Shown piece by piece: positions 42,016 to 51,971 of a DNA stretch of 64,000 bases (positions within the stretch are counted from its first letter, which is position 1; the number at the start of each line of letters is the position of its first letter). The notes below the pieces were generated by a model. That model searched no databases. It was given only the letters and a program-made list of their open reading frames with translations, and was not told the origin of the DNA. Source of the stretch: Exiguobacterium oxidotolerans JCM 12280 (GTDB lineage: Bacteria > Bacillota > Bacilli > Exiguobacteriales > Exiguobacteriaceae); contig NZ_JNIS01000001.1 in NCBI RefSeq assembly GCF_000702625.1, forward strand, positions 744,001 to 808,000. Direction: 5' to 3'. Both the position numbers and the translations under genes were made by a program.

Positions 42016-43710
42016 ATGAACAAAAACGAAAACAGCGAAAACGAAAATTTAGTACAGAAAAAAACAGGAGCTGATTTGGTCGTTGATACGTTAATCGAGC
42101 AAGGGGTCGAATACATCTTTGGAATTCCCGGAGCAAAAATCGATTCTGTTTTCAACGTCTTACAAGATCGTGGTCCTGAATTAATCGTCGCACGTCACGA
42201 ACAAAATGCCGCCTTCATGGCTCAAGCAATCGGACGTTTGACAGATAAACCAGGGGTCGTCCTCGTTACGTCTGGTCCGGGCGCATCAAATCTCGCAACA
42301 GGTCTCGTGACAGCTAACTCGGAAGGCGATCCGGTCGTCGCGATTGCTGGTGCCGTCTCACGTGCCGATCGACTCAAACGGACGCACCAATCGATGGACA
42401 ACCAAGCACTCTTTACACCAATCACGAACTTCAGCGCGGAAGTTCAAGATGCGGATAATATCCCAGAAGTCCTCTCGAATGCTTTCCGGACAGCGGAGAC
42501 GACGTCCGGTGCTGCTTTCGTCAGTATTCCGCAAGATGTCGGTTTGAACGAATCAAACGTCACGTCCTTTAAAGCCGTCCCGACACCAAAACTCGGGATT
42601 GCTCCAGAAGAATGGGTCGAAGAGACGGCCACACTGATCGAACAAGCGAAACTCCCTGTTCTCTTGCTCGGTATGCGTTCCAGTCAACCGGACGTCGTCA
42701 AAGCGATTCGCGCTTTATTGAACCGTGTTTCGATTCCCGTCGTCCAAACGTTCCAAGCTGCGGGGACGTTGTCACGTGACTTAGAATCTAATTTTTATGG
42801 TCGTGTCGGTCTATTCCGCAACCAACCAGGTGACGCGTTGCTCGCTGAAGCGGATCTCGTCTTATCCATTGGTTATGACCCGATCGGCTATGATCCGAAG
42901 TTTTGGAACAAACCAACGAATGAACGGACATTAATTCATATCGACCAAATGCGGGCTGAAATTGATCACTTCTATCGTCCTGATCGCGAGCTTGTCGGTG
43001 ACGTCGCGAAAACGATTGATGCGTTATCCGATCGTCTGAAACCACTCGCCTTGTCAACAAGCACGGATACATTCTTGAACGGTCTTCAACAACGGCTCGT
43101 CGAGCGGGACGTCCCACCGGTCGTCGAAGACTCGCTATTGACGCATCCACTTTATTTCATGAAGACATTACGCGAACAGATTGCAGATGACGTTACCGTA
43201 ACGGTTGATGTCGGTTCACATTATATCTGGATGGCGCGTCATTTCCGTTCATACGAACCACGTCACCTCTTGTTCAGTAACGGGATGCAGACGCTTGGTG
43301 TTGCATTACCTTGGGCCATCGCAGCGACACTCGTCCGTCCTGGTAAAAAAGCCGTCTCGATTTCAGGTGACGGCGGGTTCCTTTTCTCAGCGATGGAACT
43401 TGAGACAGCCGTCCGCTTGAATGCTCCGATCGTCCATTTCGTTTGGCGTGACAGCGGCTTTGATATGGTCGCGTTCCAACAAGAAATGAAATATAAACGA
43501 AAATCAGGCACATCATTCGGCGATGTCGATCTTGTGAAGTATGCAGAAAGTTTCGGTGCAAAAGGTTTACGCGTCAATCATCCGTCTGAACTCGTTGCTG
43601 TCATGGAAGAAGCTTGGAAAACAGAAGGACCTGTCATCATTGATGTTCCAATCGATTACAGCGATAATGCTGCGCTCGGAAAAGAAGTACACTTGGATCA
43701 ATTAAACTGA
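42016..43710 (+). CDS. alsS: catabolic acetolactate synthase AlsS
   Basis: Condenses two pyruvates to 2-acetolactate with ThDP, the first step of acetoin formation. The 564-residue protein has the catalytic Glu in [13 protein letters not shown], the [12 protein letters not shown] segment, and the ThDP/Mg motif [18 protein letters not shown], plus [20 protein letters not shown]. It lacks the FAD-dependent regulatory subunit partner of anabolic IlvBH, and pairing with alsD identifies it as AlsS. GAAGGAGAA precedes the ATG. Confidence 0.95.
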   Translation: MNKNENSENENLVQKKTGADLVVDTLIEQGVEYIFGIPGAKIDSVFNVLQDRGPELIVARHEQNAAFMAQAIGRLTDKPGVVLVTSGPGASNLATGLVTANSEGDPVVAIAGAVSRADRLKRTHQSMDNQALFTPITNFSAEVQDADNIPEVLSNAFRTAETTSGAAFVSIPQDVGLNESNVTSFKAVPTPKLGIAPEEWVEETATLIEQAKLPVLLLGMRSSQPDVVKAIRALLNRVSIPVVQTFQAAGTLSRDLESNFYGRVGLFRNQPGDALLAEADLVLSIGYDPIGYDPKFWNKPTNERTLIHIDQMRAEIDHFYRPDRELVGDVAKTIDALSDRLKPLALSTSTDTFLNGLQQRLVERDVPPVVEDSLLTHPLYFMKTLREQIADDVTVTVDVGSHYIWMARHFRSYEPRHLLFSNGMQTLGVALPWAIAATLVRPGKKAVSISGDGGFLFSAMELETAVRLNAPIVHFVWRDSGFDMVAFQQEMKYKRKSGTSFGDVDLVKYAESFGAKGLRVNHPSELVAVMEEAWKTEGPVIIDVPIDYSDNAALGKEVHLDQLN

Positions 43711-43725
43711 TAAGGAGATGAGCAG

Positions 43726-44439
43726 ATGACGAACGATGATACGTTACTTCAAATCTCGACGATGATGGCGTTACTTGACGGCGTCTTCGAAAGCGAGGTC
43801 AGTTATGCGTCCGTTCTTGACGGGCGCGACTTCGGAATCGGCACCTTCGACCATCTCGACGGAGAAATGATTGGTTTTGATAATACCTTTTATCAATTGC
43901 GTTCTGACGGGAGCGCCCGCCCGCTCGACCCTGAAACGACGACACCGTTTTGTACGTTGACTCGATTTACTCCGACACAGTCGATTCAAATCGATCAAGA
44001 AATGACGAAACAAGACTTCGAGCATTGGCTAAGCACGCAACTCGCAACCATCAACAGCTTTTATGCCGTGCGAATCGATGGAGAGTTCACGGAAGTCAAG
44101 ACACGGACGGTCGCGCGCCAAGAACAACCATTCGTCCCGATCACGGAAGCCGTTGCGACACAAAGTGCACGGACGTTCGAACAGACGGAAGGGACACTTG
44201 CCGGCTACTATACACCACGCTTCGGTCACGGGATTGCCGTCGCCGGATACCATCTACACTTCATCGATCAAGCCCGCGAAGGTGGCGGGCACGTCTTCGA
44301 TTACACGGTCAAGAACGTCACCGTCTCATTCGAAGAAAAACCACGCCTTGATTTACGTCTACCGACGACAGCTGCTTACCGAGAAGCAGATCTTGAAAGT
44401 CATGACATCGAACAAGAGATAAAAATTGCCGAAGGTTGA
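43726..44439 (+). CDS. alsD: alpha-acetolactate decarboxylase AlsD
   Basis: Decarboxylates 2-acetolactate to (R)-acetoin. The 237-residue beta-fold zinc enzyme contains the catalytic Glu in LDGVFESEVSYASVL, GIGTFDHLDGEM, the Arg/Glu block AGYYTPRFGHGIAVAGYHLHF with its metal His pair, and HVFDY. ATAAGGAGATG precedes the ATG, 15 bases after alsS, so the two form an operon with its own terminator. Confidence 0.95.
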   Translation: MTNDDTLLQISTMMALLDGVFESEVSYASVLDGRDFGIGTFDHLDGEMIGFDNTFYQLRSDGSARPLDPETTTPFCTLTRFTPTQSIQIDQEMTKQDFEHWLSTQLATINSFYAVRIDGEFTEVKTRTVARQEQPFVPITEAVATQSARTFEQTEGTLAGYYTPRFGHGIAVAGYHLHFIDQAREGGGHVFDYTVKNVTVSFEEKPRLDLRLPTTAAYREADLESHDIEQEIKIAEG

Positions 44440-44453
44440 TGCCTTTTTCCTAA

Positions 44454-44494
44454 TAAAAACCGCCAAAGCGCTTCATGCGCCTTGGCGGTTTTTC
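44454..44494 (+). terminator. alsSD terminator
   Basis: AAAAACCGCCAAAGCGC pairs with GCGCCTTGGCGGTTTTT. Confidence 0.9.
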
Positions 44495-44528
44495 TATAAA
44501 GCCATTTTGAACAACTAATCTGCAGTAA

Positions 44529-44570
44529 CAAAAAAAGATGGAGCATCACAGATACCTGTGACCTCCACCT
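44529..44570 (-). terminator. terminator of ytmP
   Basis: On the minus strand GGAGGTCACAG-GTAT-CTGTGATGCTCC, then ATC and seven T residues. Confidence 0.75.
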
Positions 44571-44602
44571 CACTTGGTTAATTCTTTAAGCAACCACTAT
44601 TA

Positions 44603-45403
44603 CTAAAATTCATTCTCAAGTAATTGCGTAAGGAACACATAACTTTCTGGCGCATCCGGATGCTGTGCATCTTCATACCAGTAAATCGACAAAATCGCTT
44701 GTGCCACCACGTACCAATGCATGCGCTGTTTTAATTCAAGGGTCAACGGATGACCGTAACTCGCAAACCATTCTGGCCAGTATTCCTCGTCAACATAACT
44801 ATAGAGCATCATCCCTAAGTCATAAGCACGATCGGCGATGATCGCATCATCCCAATCATTTAAATAGAGATGACCATCCGCCCCCGTCAACCAATTGTTG
44901 TGATTTAAATCTGAATGACAAACGACTTGCTCATCCGTTCGGACAAGCGCTAAATGCGTCTCTAAATAACCAATCGCCTGTTCAATCAACTTTGGTTCAC
45001 GTAGTTCTGCCGGTTGAAAATAGAGCCGGCATTGACGCAATAGCTCATCTGGTTCAATTGGTCGTTGATCAAGTTGTTGTAACATGAACAACAACTCTTT
45101 TGAATCATGTATTTTCCCTAGTAATCGGGCCACCTCTGGACGCTCCATCATTTCCGGTTCGAGTTCGTTTCCTTCAATGAATTGTTGCGCACTGATGACA
45201 TCCCCACTGTAAATTCGTTTAGTCCAAAGCAACTTCGGAACGATTCCATCCGCCGATAAAATGGCTAAGAACGGAGAAGAGTTCCGCTTCAAAAATAATT
45301 TCGACTGCCCAGTCGAAGCGACGTACGCTTCACCTGTAATGCCGCCTGCTGGCGTAAGCGTCCAGCCTTCGCCAAGCGCATCTAAAATATCTAATTCCAT
45401 CAT
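44603..45403 (-). CDS. ytmP: YtmP, aminoglycoside phosphotransferase-like kinase
   Basis: A 266-residue APH/choline-kinase-fold protein. The catalytic loop VCHSDLNHNNWL (Asp and Asn, about 160-171) and metal Asp in LYLNDWDDAIIADRAYDLG (about 178) are intact, and the N-lobe lysine is in SKLFLKRNSSP. The substrate is unknown; it is not an antibiotic resistance gene by context, since it sits in the conserved trmB-ytmP-amyX cluster. The ribosome site (TTGAGCGGA) is weak. Either of two consecutive ATGs could start. Confidence 0.85.
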   Translation of the reverse strand: MMELDILDALGEGWTLTPAGGITGEAYVASTGQSKLFLKRNSSPFLAILSADGIVPKLLWTKRIYSGDVISAQQFIEGNELEPEMMERPEVARLLGKIHDSKELLFMLQQLDQRPIEPDELLRQCRLYFQPAELREPKLIEQAIGYLETHLALVRTDEQVVCHSDLNHNNWLTGADGHLYLNDWDDAIIADRAYDLGMMLYSYVDEEYWPEWFASYGHPLTLELKQRMHWYVVAQAILSIYWYEDAQHPDAPESYVFLTQLLENEF

Positions 45404-45451
45404 AATCCGCTCAACTTTTTAATAGATTTGCCATAAGGCACAATGAATATC

Positions 45452-47620
45452 TTAACATGTCGCAATCGTCGTTGACAACGGAAGCACTTTAATCTTGGCG
45501 ACGCCTTTTTCGATTGGGGTGACGGATGCTTCATCACCTTGAACATGAAGATTCCACATCGGATGATCGAGCGCAATCTCGATTGTTTCATCCGTCACAT
45601 TATGCACGACGAGTGTTCGCTGCCAGGCATCATAAGAGTGAATTGCATCCACTTCGTAAGCGATGACACCCGGTCGCATCGGTAAAAAATGAAGCGATTC
45701 TTGAATCTGATTCGCCCGGTGCAAACGGAAACCACCGTGCATCCGTCTAATCTGTAAAATATTTTTAATATAGTCGACCATCTCAAAATGACGATCCCGT
45801 AATGTCCAATCCAATCGATTGATGGCGTCCGGAGCATTATAACTGTTTTCGACACCTTGTTTCGTCCGACCAAATTCTTGCCCGGCATGAAGAAATGGAA
45901 TTCCCTCTGCTAAAATCACGATCGTTTGTGCAAGGCGACTCATGTGCAGAAGTTGTTTTTCATCAAGATCCGGTCTAGCAAGGCTCAATTTATCAAACAG
46001 CGTATGATTGTCGTGTGCTTCGACGTAGTTAATCGAGTAGGTCGGCTCTGGGAAGCGACCGTACGTTTGATTCTCAAGCGTCACACTTCCGGCTATTCCG
46101 TTTCGAACCTCTCCTTCTTTCCAAAGATCGCCCGACACAAATCCACGGTCATGTTCATTAAACGTTGATCCCTTCAGTGCATCACGGAAGACATCGTTAA
46201 AATGACCAATCCCAGGCATCCGTGCAGCAGATGCACTGGTAGCTTTCCGTCGATCCGGTAGCGGTGTCGAAAGATCCCATCCTTCCCCATAGATAAGGAT
46301 TGTCGGATCAATCCCATCAAACGCTGTCCGAAGGCTGTTCATCGTCTCCACGTCGTGAATTCCCATCAAATCAAATCGGAAGGCATCAATTTGGAGTACC
46401 TCCGCAAAATAGGTCACACAGTCAACAATCAATCGTTTCATCATAAAACGTTCTGATGCTGTATCATTCCCGACGCCCGTTCCATTCGCTAGCGTCCCGT
46501 CGAGTTCATAACGGAAGTAGTAACCAGGAACAAGATGTTCGAGTGCAGCCTGCTCACGAATATAGACATGATTCATGACGACATCAAACGTGACCCGGAT
46601 TCCCGAAGCATGCAGCTGATCAATCATCTCGACGTACTCGAAAATCCGCGTCCGCGGATTTGTCGCATCACTCGCATAGCTACCCGCTAGTGCGAACCAA
46701 TTTACAGGGTCGTACCCCCAATTGTATGGTGAACGTGTAATTTCATCCGTCGAACCGAAAAAATGTACCGGTAGAAGTTGAACGTGTGTCACGCCCAAGT
46801 CAAGCACATAATCGAGTCCTGTCTTCTTCCCAGCCGGAGAACGCGTCCCTCGCTCGGACACACCCAGGTATTGTCCCGGGTGCGTCGATCCTGATGTCGC
46901 ATCAATCGTGAAGTCCCGGATATGTGCTTCATAAATTACTGCATCCGTTGGTTTCACGAGAATCGGACGTTTTTTCCGCTTCGGAAATCGCTGCCTGATT
47001 TCTTGGTCGACATCTGACAGGACGCCGAACTGCCCGTTCGCCGTCACTGCTTTCGCATATGGATCGACGATTTCGGTCGTCCCTAAGTACGTTGTCACGC
47101 GATAACGGTATCGGGTGTGTTCATATTCACGAGCTAACGTAATTTGATAAACACCACGATCGCCCCGTTTCATCTCGCTCGTTTTCAGAACTGATTCTGT
47201 TGAATCGTAGACGACACATTCGATACGTTCCGCAATTGGTGACCAGACAAAAAGTGATAACATCCCATCATCCATCATGACGCCCAGCGGCCCTTCGTAA
47301 CTATATTTACGATCGAACAACGATGTTTGAACAACACGCCCCGGAAAGATTCGAATCCGGCCTTGTGTCGCACTCACTAATTCATACACACTCTCTAACT
47401 CAATCGCTCCCTCTACTTCCAAAATGAGACGTTCGACTCCACCGTCTTGTTGTTGCGAAATGACAGCATAATCGATGATTGTCTGATTTGAAACTAACTG
47501 CACGTCTTCTTTAGTGAATGACTGTTTCGATTCGACCAAAATCGTTTGAAACGTCAAAAATTCCGCTGAAATTAATTGTGGGTGCATCAGCGCTAGTTCG
47601 CTACTTTTCATTTTCGTCAT
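45452..47620 (-). CDS. amyX: type I pullulanase AmyX
   Basis: Debranches alpha-1,6 linkages in pullulan, glycogen or limit dextrins; no signal peptide, so intracellular. The 722-residue protein has a CBM48-like domain (about 105-205) and a GH13 barrel (about 230-600). The type I signature is YNWGYDPVN, followed by FDVVMNHVY, the catalytic nucleophile in DAFRFDLMGIHD, acid/base Glu in LIYGEGWD and YVEAHDNHTLFDK. There is no Shine-Dalgarno close to the first ATG (GGAGGGAGCGG is about 30 bases away); the in-frame upstream codons include a stop. Confidence 0.93.
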   Translation of the reverse strand: MTKMKSSELALMHPQLISAEFLTFQTILVESKQSFTKEDVQLVSNQTIIDYAVISQQQDGGVERLILEVEGAIELESVYELVSATQGRIRIFPGRVVQTSLFDRKYSYEGPLGVMMDDGMLSLFVWSPIAERIECVVYDSTESVLKTSEMKRGDRGVYQITLAREYEHTRYRYRVTTYLGTTEIVDPYAKAVTANGQFGVLSDVDQEIRQRFPKRKKRPILVKPTDAVIYEAHIRDFTIDATSGSTHPGQYLGVSERGTRSPAGKKTGLDYVLDLGVTHVQLLPVHFFGSTDEITRSPYNWGYDPVNWFALAGSYASDATNPRTRIFEYVEMIDQLHASGIRVTFDVVMNHVYIREQAALEHLVPGYYFRYELDGTLANGTGVGNDTASERFMMKRLIVDCVTYFAEVLQIDAFRFDLMGIHDVETMNSLRTAFDGIDPTILIYGEGWDLSTPLPDRRKATSASAARMPGIGHFNDVFRDALKGSTFNEHDRGFVSGDLWKEGEVRNGIAGSVTLENQTYGRFPEPTYSINYVEAHDNHTLFDKLSLARPDLDEKQLLHMSRLAQTIVILAEGIPFLHAGQEFGRTKQGVENSYNAPDAINRLDWTLRDRHFEMVDYIKNILQIRRMHGGFRLHRANQIQESLHFLPMRPGVIAYEVDAIHSYDAWQRTLVVHNVTDETIEIALDHPMWNLHVQGDEASVTPIEKGVAKIKVLPLSTTIATC

Positions 47621-47658
47621 ATTTGCGCGACAACATCAAAATTTTTGCCGCTCCCTCC

Positions 47659-48525
47659 TCACGTCTGAATCCGCTCATTCTCTTGATCATTGACCGCCAT
47701 TTGAAACGTGATCGATGACGTTTCTTTTAGTATCTTTTCACAAACGCGCATTTGAAAAGCTTTTGTATAGGGGGCGGATGTATTCATTTTGTGTAACCAG
47801 TGTGCAAAATCGACTTTACTTACATAAGTAGTTTTCGACTCTTTCGGCAGTTGATCAAAATAACCTTTCGACGCGATGACGACTCGTTCGATTGGTAGTT
47901 CAAGTTCATTTCCTAAAACAAGCCGTAAAATATCTTCTGTCCGTTTCAAACTGATCAACGGATTCAGAATGTTTTTTGTCGGTGCCTTAAATGGCTGTTC
48001 ACGCCATAATTTCTCTCGTTTAATATGATAGATGCTCTCTTCTCCATCCAACCAATCGAGTAGATAAATCGCGGATGGGCCGACGACAAAGGAACTTAAC
48101 TCGACTTCTCCTTGTTGATAATGAATGACAGCACGATAAAACAAACCGTATTGATCATTTAACAGATGGACCATTTGATAAAAGTCGAGGTGTCGCCGAA
48201 GCGGCAATTTCCATATCTCATCTTCAGTTGCCCCGCCCGCTACATAAAGCAGCTTTTGAATCTCGACTCGTTTTTTATACCATTTATCAAACGCTGGCTT
48301 TGAGATTTGTTTCCCTGGTAACTGGACGACGACAGGAGATTTGAAGAATTGCCACCATTTCTTAGGACGGACGATTGTCTCGCCCGGGAACAATTCCCCA
48401 GCTTCCCACTTATGAAATAGATTCTCATAGTCTAACTGCCGTTGCTCTTTGTAGCGTTTTGAGACTTCGAGCGGGTTCTTCTCATACTTACTCTCTAAAT
48501 CATATAATTTCATCAATAACGCCAT
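47659..48525 (-). CDS. ytlQ: conserved hypothetical YtlQ
   Basis: A 288-residue cytoplasmic protein, with an N-terminal charged coiled region (KYEKNPLEVSKRYKEQRQLD) and a central mixed segment (SFVVGPSAIYLLDWLDGEES, about 140-160) that vaguely resembles NERD-type nuclease domains, though the catalytic Asp/Glu-Lys set is not certain. It overlaps functionally with thpR: GAGGTGATC before its ATG overlaps the thpR stop region. Placed like B. subtilis ytlQ between ytlP and amyX. Function unknown. Confidence 0.75.
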   Translation of the reverse strand: MALLMKLYDLESKYEKNPLEVSKRYKEQRQLDYENLFHKWEAGELFPGETIVRPKKWWQFFKSPVVVQLPGKQISKPAFDKWYKKRVEIQKLLYVAGGATEDEIWKLPLRRHLDFYQMVHLLNDQYGLFYRAVIHYQQGEVELSSFVVGPSAIYLLDWLDGEESIYHIKREKLWREQPFKAPTKNILNPLISLKRTEDILRLVLGNELELPIERVVIASKGYFDQLPKESKTTYVSKVDFAHWLHKMNTSAPYTKAFQMRVCEKILKETSSITFQMAVNDQENERIQT

Positions 48526-48534
48526 GAGATCACC

Positions 48535-49050
48535 TCACTGTTCTTTCCCGCATCTAGCTAAGGTATTGATTCGATATCTCGGACGATCAGCTGGATGGAT
48601 TTCATATAAAATAAGTTCCGTGACATTAATTTTCGCTTGTAGTGTCATGTCTGGCAATGGTTCTTCACAGTCTGCATTCCAGCGTTTCGCAAGTGTGATA
48701 TGAGGAACAAACGGTTTATGTCGTTCCGGAGCCAGTTGATTCGCGAGTCGTAATAAAGAAGTCGTCTCTTCCACCCCCGCAGCGAAAACGCGTGGACGGT
48801 CCTCGTTACCGAACGTAACGAGATGATTGATTGTCAAAGTGAATGGCTGAACAGTAGCTGCAATTTCTTTAAGACGACATTGCCACTCATTCAATTCGCG
48901 CTCCGTCAACCCACCTAAGAAATGTAATGTCAGGTGAAAGTCTTCCTGGCCGTAGACCTGTTGATAGTAATGGTTAAGATTAACCGCTTCAGATAACTGC
49001 TTCAACTCGAGGAGCGGTACAGGAATCGCGATAAAATAATGTCGTTCCAA
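48535..49050 (-). CDS. thpR: RNA 2',3'-cyclic phosphodiesterase / 2'-5' RNA ligase-like ThpR (YtlP)
   Basis: A 171-residue 2H phosphoesterase with both HxT motifs: HLTLHFLG (about 39) and HITLAKRW (about 116). It is expected to open 2',3'-cyclic phosphates or ligate 2'-5' RNA. I start at the third codon of the open frame (TTG GAA CGA) because AAGGAG lies 9 bases before it, inside the end of the MFS gene; the TTG two codons earlier is only 3 bases away. Operon with the MFS gene and ytlQ. Confidence 0.88.
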   Translation of the reverse strand: MERHYFIAIPVPLLELKQLSEAVNLNHYYQQVYGQEDFHLTLHFLGGLTERELNEWQCRLKEIAATVQPFTLTINHLVTFGNEDRPRVFAAGVEETTSLLRLANQLAPERHKPFVPHITLAKRWNADCEEPLPDMTLQAKINVTELILYEIHPADRPRYRINTLARCGKEQ

Positions 49051-49056
49051 AATCAA

Positions 49057-50202
49057 TCACTCCTTGATTTTCCCACTGATCACATAGAGCACTGCCCCAA
49101 TCAGGCTACTACCTGTATATACCCAAAAGACAGCATAGATTGTCCAATGTTGAAGGACAAATCCACTCATTAAGTTAAAAGCTGCTGTTGCCAGACCGGT
49201 TGTCGTCGCCATGTATGTACTGACGGCAGTCGCCACAATCGATGCTGGGACAAGCGAACGAACATAATCTAATGCAACGGGAATCAACAAACCGACGATC
49301 CCCCCTTGAAGTGCTGCTAATAACCAAAGCATAAAGATGGGTGGCTCTAATGCTAACATACCTGTCCGGACGGCAGATAAAATCGATACAAGAACGAGCA
49401 CGGGAATCGCGCCAAATCGCATCAACATCCGCGTCGCAATCCGCATGAACGGGATCTCGCAGAGGACAGCTACAAAAAATAAGGTTCCGACGAGTGCCGT
49501 CGATTCGCCTCGAATCGTAACATAACTTCCGAAATAATAATTGTTCGCAAAAATCGGACCAAAGACGAGACTTCCACCTGCTAAAAATAATAAGAAACGT
49601 TTGTTTGAAAACAGACGGGAAATCGGCACACGATCCATGACCGTAACGCTTACAGGTGATTCTTCAACACCAATCAAGACGATGAAAGCAAGCACGAGAG
49701 CGGCACCACTCGCAAAAAATATCGCTCCGAGTGCTCCACCTTCTGTCACCTGTCCAAGTATGAAAACAGCAAGTGCGAAACCAGCCGAGCCAAATAGACG
49801 TAACGCACCATAATCGACTGACTTCCGTTTCGAAAATTCGATGGCGAGTGTATCGACTAACGGAATATGCGCACACTGGAACAATGCCCAGAGACAAGCA
49901 ATCAGTAGTAACAATAAATAAACGGATGTTACTAAATAACTGACCGTGAACCCTGCTGCCGCGAGGAGCGCAACGAGCAACAGCCGTTTCGGTCGTCCAA
50001 TCCGGTCGGCAGCGATTCCCCATAACGGTTGGAGTAAAATCGATAAAATCGGACCAATCGAAACAATCGTTCCAATTTCAGTACCAGATAATCGAAAGGC
50101 ATCATTTGAAAAATAAAGCGTTAAATACGGAATGAGTGCACCTTGCCCGAAGAAGATAAAAAAGTAGAGCGCCTGAAAATGATATTTTTGACGGTTAATC
50201 AC
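49057..50202 (-). CDS. MFS transporter (HcaT / MFS_1-like)
   Basis: A 381-residue permease with about 12 transmembrane helices. The loop 2-3 motif reads WGIAADRIGRPKR, close to the MFS A-motif. The compact size and N-terminal YFFIFFGQGALIPYLTLYF pattern match the phenylpropionate-permease-like group (MFS_1_like). Substrate unknown. Start GTG with AAAGGAAG upstream; the stop codon directly precedes thpR, so the two are coupled. Confidence 0.85.
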   Translation of the reverse strand: MINRQKYHFQALYFFIFFGQGALIPYLTLYFSNDAFRLSGTEIGTIVSIGPILSILLQPLWGIAADRIGRPKRLLLVALLAAAGFTVSYLVTSVYLLLLLIACLWALFQCAHIPLVDTLAIEFSKRKSVDYGALRLFGSAGFALAVFILGQVTEGGALGAIFFASGAALVLAFIVLIGVEESPVSVTVMDRVPISRLFSNKRFLLFLAGGSLVFGPIFANNYYFGSYVTIRGESTALVGTLFFVAVLCEIPFMRIATRMLMRFGAIPVLVLVSILSAVRTGMLALEPPIFMLWLLAALQGGIVGLLIPVALDYVRSLVPASIVATAVSTYMATTTGLATAAFNLMSGFVLQHWTIYAVFWVYTGSSLIGAVLYVISGKIKE

Positions 50203-50223
50203 GCAAGATACTTCCTTTCAAGA

Positions 50224-50257
50224 ATCAATCCCCCGTCATCACTGCGCCGGGGGATTC
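50224..50257 (-). terminator. hairpin between pepV and the MFS gene
   Basis: AATCCCCC / GGGGGATT stem on the minus strand, without a clear T-tract. A weak terminator or RNA-stability hairpin. Confidence 0.45.
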
Positions 50258-50266
50258 ATGTCCTTA

Positions 50267-51664
50267 TTATTTGGCTAGTTCATAAATCGCTTCCGCATAA
50301 ATCGCGACAGCTAACAATAACTCTTCAAAATCAACGTATTCATCGACTTGGTGCGCGACTTCCGGACCACCCGGGAAAACTGGACCGAATGCAACACCTG
50401 CTGTTAATGAACGGGCGTACGTGCCCCCACCAATTGCAATCAAGTCCGCTTTTTGATTCGTGTGACGTTCATAGACAGCACTGAGCGTCTGAATTAATTC
50501 ATGTTCTGGATCAACATGGTGCGGTGGCATGTGCGTCCGCGTCTGAAGGTCGAAACCATAGGCCAAAGCCGCTTCCTTAATCAACTGTAGACGCTCCGTG
50601 AAATCAGCGCTGTGCGGATAACGAATATTGAGTGACGTCGTCCCTTGCCCCTCTTCATAACGGAAGACACCACCATTGATCGTTAAATCTCCCGTTTCAT
50701 CTGATGCCGCTACACCCAATGCAACCCCGCGTGAATCACGGAACATATGCATGACGAGTTCAATGTAACGCCGTCCATTGTAGTCAAGGTGAAGCGTACT
50801 TAAGAAACGAGCAAGGTGTAATGCCGCGTTTTTACCATTATCCGGCTCCATCGCATGCGCTGCTACTCCGAAGACGTCAAAGACAAGACCTTCTGCCGTT
50901 TGCTTCACTGTCCCTGTCAATCCTTGCTCTTCCAGGTAGGCATGGAATGAAGATTCAATCGATCCGTGTTCAGCTACATGGACCGTCGCTGTCGCATGAC
51001 CCGGTACCATGTTCGGACGTTCTCCGCCTACGAACGTTACAAGATGATAACCTGTGTCTGCAGTTCGTGCTGGTTTCCCTTGGATCAAGAGGCCATCATA
51101 TAATCCTTTTTCAGCATTGATGATTGGAAAATCAGCGTCTGGTGCAAATCCAATCGTCGGCATCTCTTCATGCTTGAAGTAGTGATTGACACAACGCCAT
51201 TCGCTCTCTTCATCTCCACCAGCAATTAAACGAATCCGTTTCGATAACGGTAACCCTAACTCTTTGACGATTTTTAACGCATAGTATGCCGCAATCGTCG
51301 GTCCTTTATCATCAATCGCACCACGTGCATATAGTTTCCCGTCCGCTAGCGTCGGATTGAACGGTCCATACGTCCAGCTGTCCCCACCAGCAGGAACAAC
51401 GTCGAGATGGCAAAGAATCCCGAGCAGCTCTTCACCTTGACCATATTCAAGGTGCCCTGCGTAACCGTCGACATTTTTTGTTTTAAACCCATCGCGCTCC
51501 CCAGTCGCTAACATCCAATCAAGTGCACGTTTGACTTCTAAACCAAACGGCGCCCCTTCTTGAATCGTTGTTTCATCAAGTATACTCGGTATGCGTAACA
51601 ACTCTTTTAAGTCCGTCAACAGTGCTTCGCGTCGCGCCAAAACTTCTTCTTTCCAATTTACCAT
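50267..51664 (-). CDS. pepV: dipeptidase PepV (M20 family)
   Basis: A 465-residue zinc dipeptidase, cytoplasmic, broad for dipeptides. M20 metal ligands: His in LGILCHLDVVPAG (about 87), Asp in ARGAIDDKGPT (about 118, bridging), catalytic Glu pair in AGGDEESEWRC, Asp in GFAPDADFPI, and His in PEVAHQVDEY near the C-terminus. GGGAGAGGTG precedes the ATG. Its promoter (TATACT at 51705-51710) overlaps inverted CCGAACAT half-sites. Confidence 0.93.
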   Translation of the reverse strand: MVNWKEEVLARREALLTDLKELLRIPSILDETTIQEGAPFGLEVKRALDWMLATGERDGFKTKNVDGYAGHLEYGQGEELLGILCHLDVVPAGGDSWTYGPFNPTLADGKLYARGAIDDKGPTIAAYYALKIVKELGLPLSKRIRLIAGGDEESEWRCVNHYFKHEEMPTIGFAPDADFPIINAEKGLYDGLLIQGKPARTADTGYHLVTFVGGERPNMVPGHATATVHVAEHGSIESSFHAYLEEQGLTGTVKQTAEGLVFDVFGVAAHAMEPDNGKNAALHLARFLSTLHLDYNGRRYIELVMHMFRDSRGVALGVAASDETGDLTINGGVFRYEEGQGTTSLNIRYPHSADFTERLQLIKEAALAYGFDLQTRTHMPPHHVDPEHELIQTLSAVYERHTNQKADLIAIGGGTYARSLTAGVAFGPVFPGGPEVAHQVDEYVDFEELLLAVAIYAEAIYELAK

Positions 51665-51704
51665 ATGACACCTCTCCCTTATCCGTTAATACGTTCACCT
51701 TTTT

Positions 51705-51735
51705 AGTATAGCGAATGTTCGGCAATTACGAACAT
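51705..51735 (-). promoter_or_regulatory. pepV promoter overlapping inverted CGAAC half-sites (PurBox-like)
   Basis: On the minus strand TATACT is the -10. ATGTTCGG (51715-51722) and ACGAACAT (51728-51735) form an inverted pair in the spacer and -35 region. Further half-sites are at 51770-51777 (ACGAACAT) and 51839-51849 (AACGTTCGGTT). The CCGAACAWT core resembles PurR PurBoxes. Confidence 0.5.
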
Positions 51736-51856
51736 CCAAAATCTTAATTCTTCCATTTCTCTTATTAAGACGAACATTAAAAAATAATAAAACGATTACA
51801 TTCGTTATTCAATGTTCAATTTGTATGTTTTTTTCAATAACGTTCGGTTAAATTAC

Positions 51857-51884
51857 TTGCATTCTATACTGAAAGAGTTATACT
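51857..51884 (+). promoter_or_regulatory. promoter of the DeoR-type small regulator
   Basis: TTGCAT, 16 bases, TATACT, 88 bases before the start codon. The CGAAC-type sites lie just upstream. Confidence 0.65.
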
Positions 51885-51971
51885 AAAGACGAAACAACTT
51901 GATATATCACCGTCTATTGTCACCCGAAGTTTTAGAACACTATTCTATCCATTGGGGGAGTGGTTATACCA

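Noticed and set aside
44603-45403. YtmP as an aminoglycoside resistance gene
   Set aside because: The kinase fold is shared, but its place in the conserved trmB-ytmP-amyX cluster points to a housekeeping kinase.
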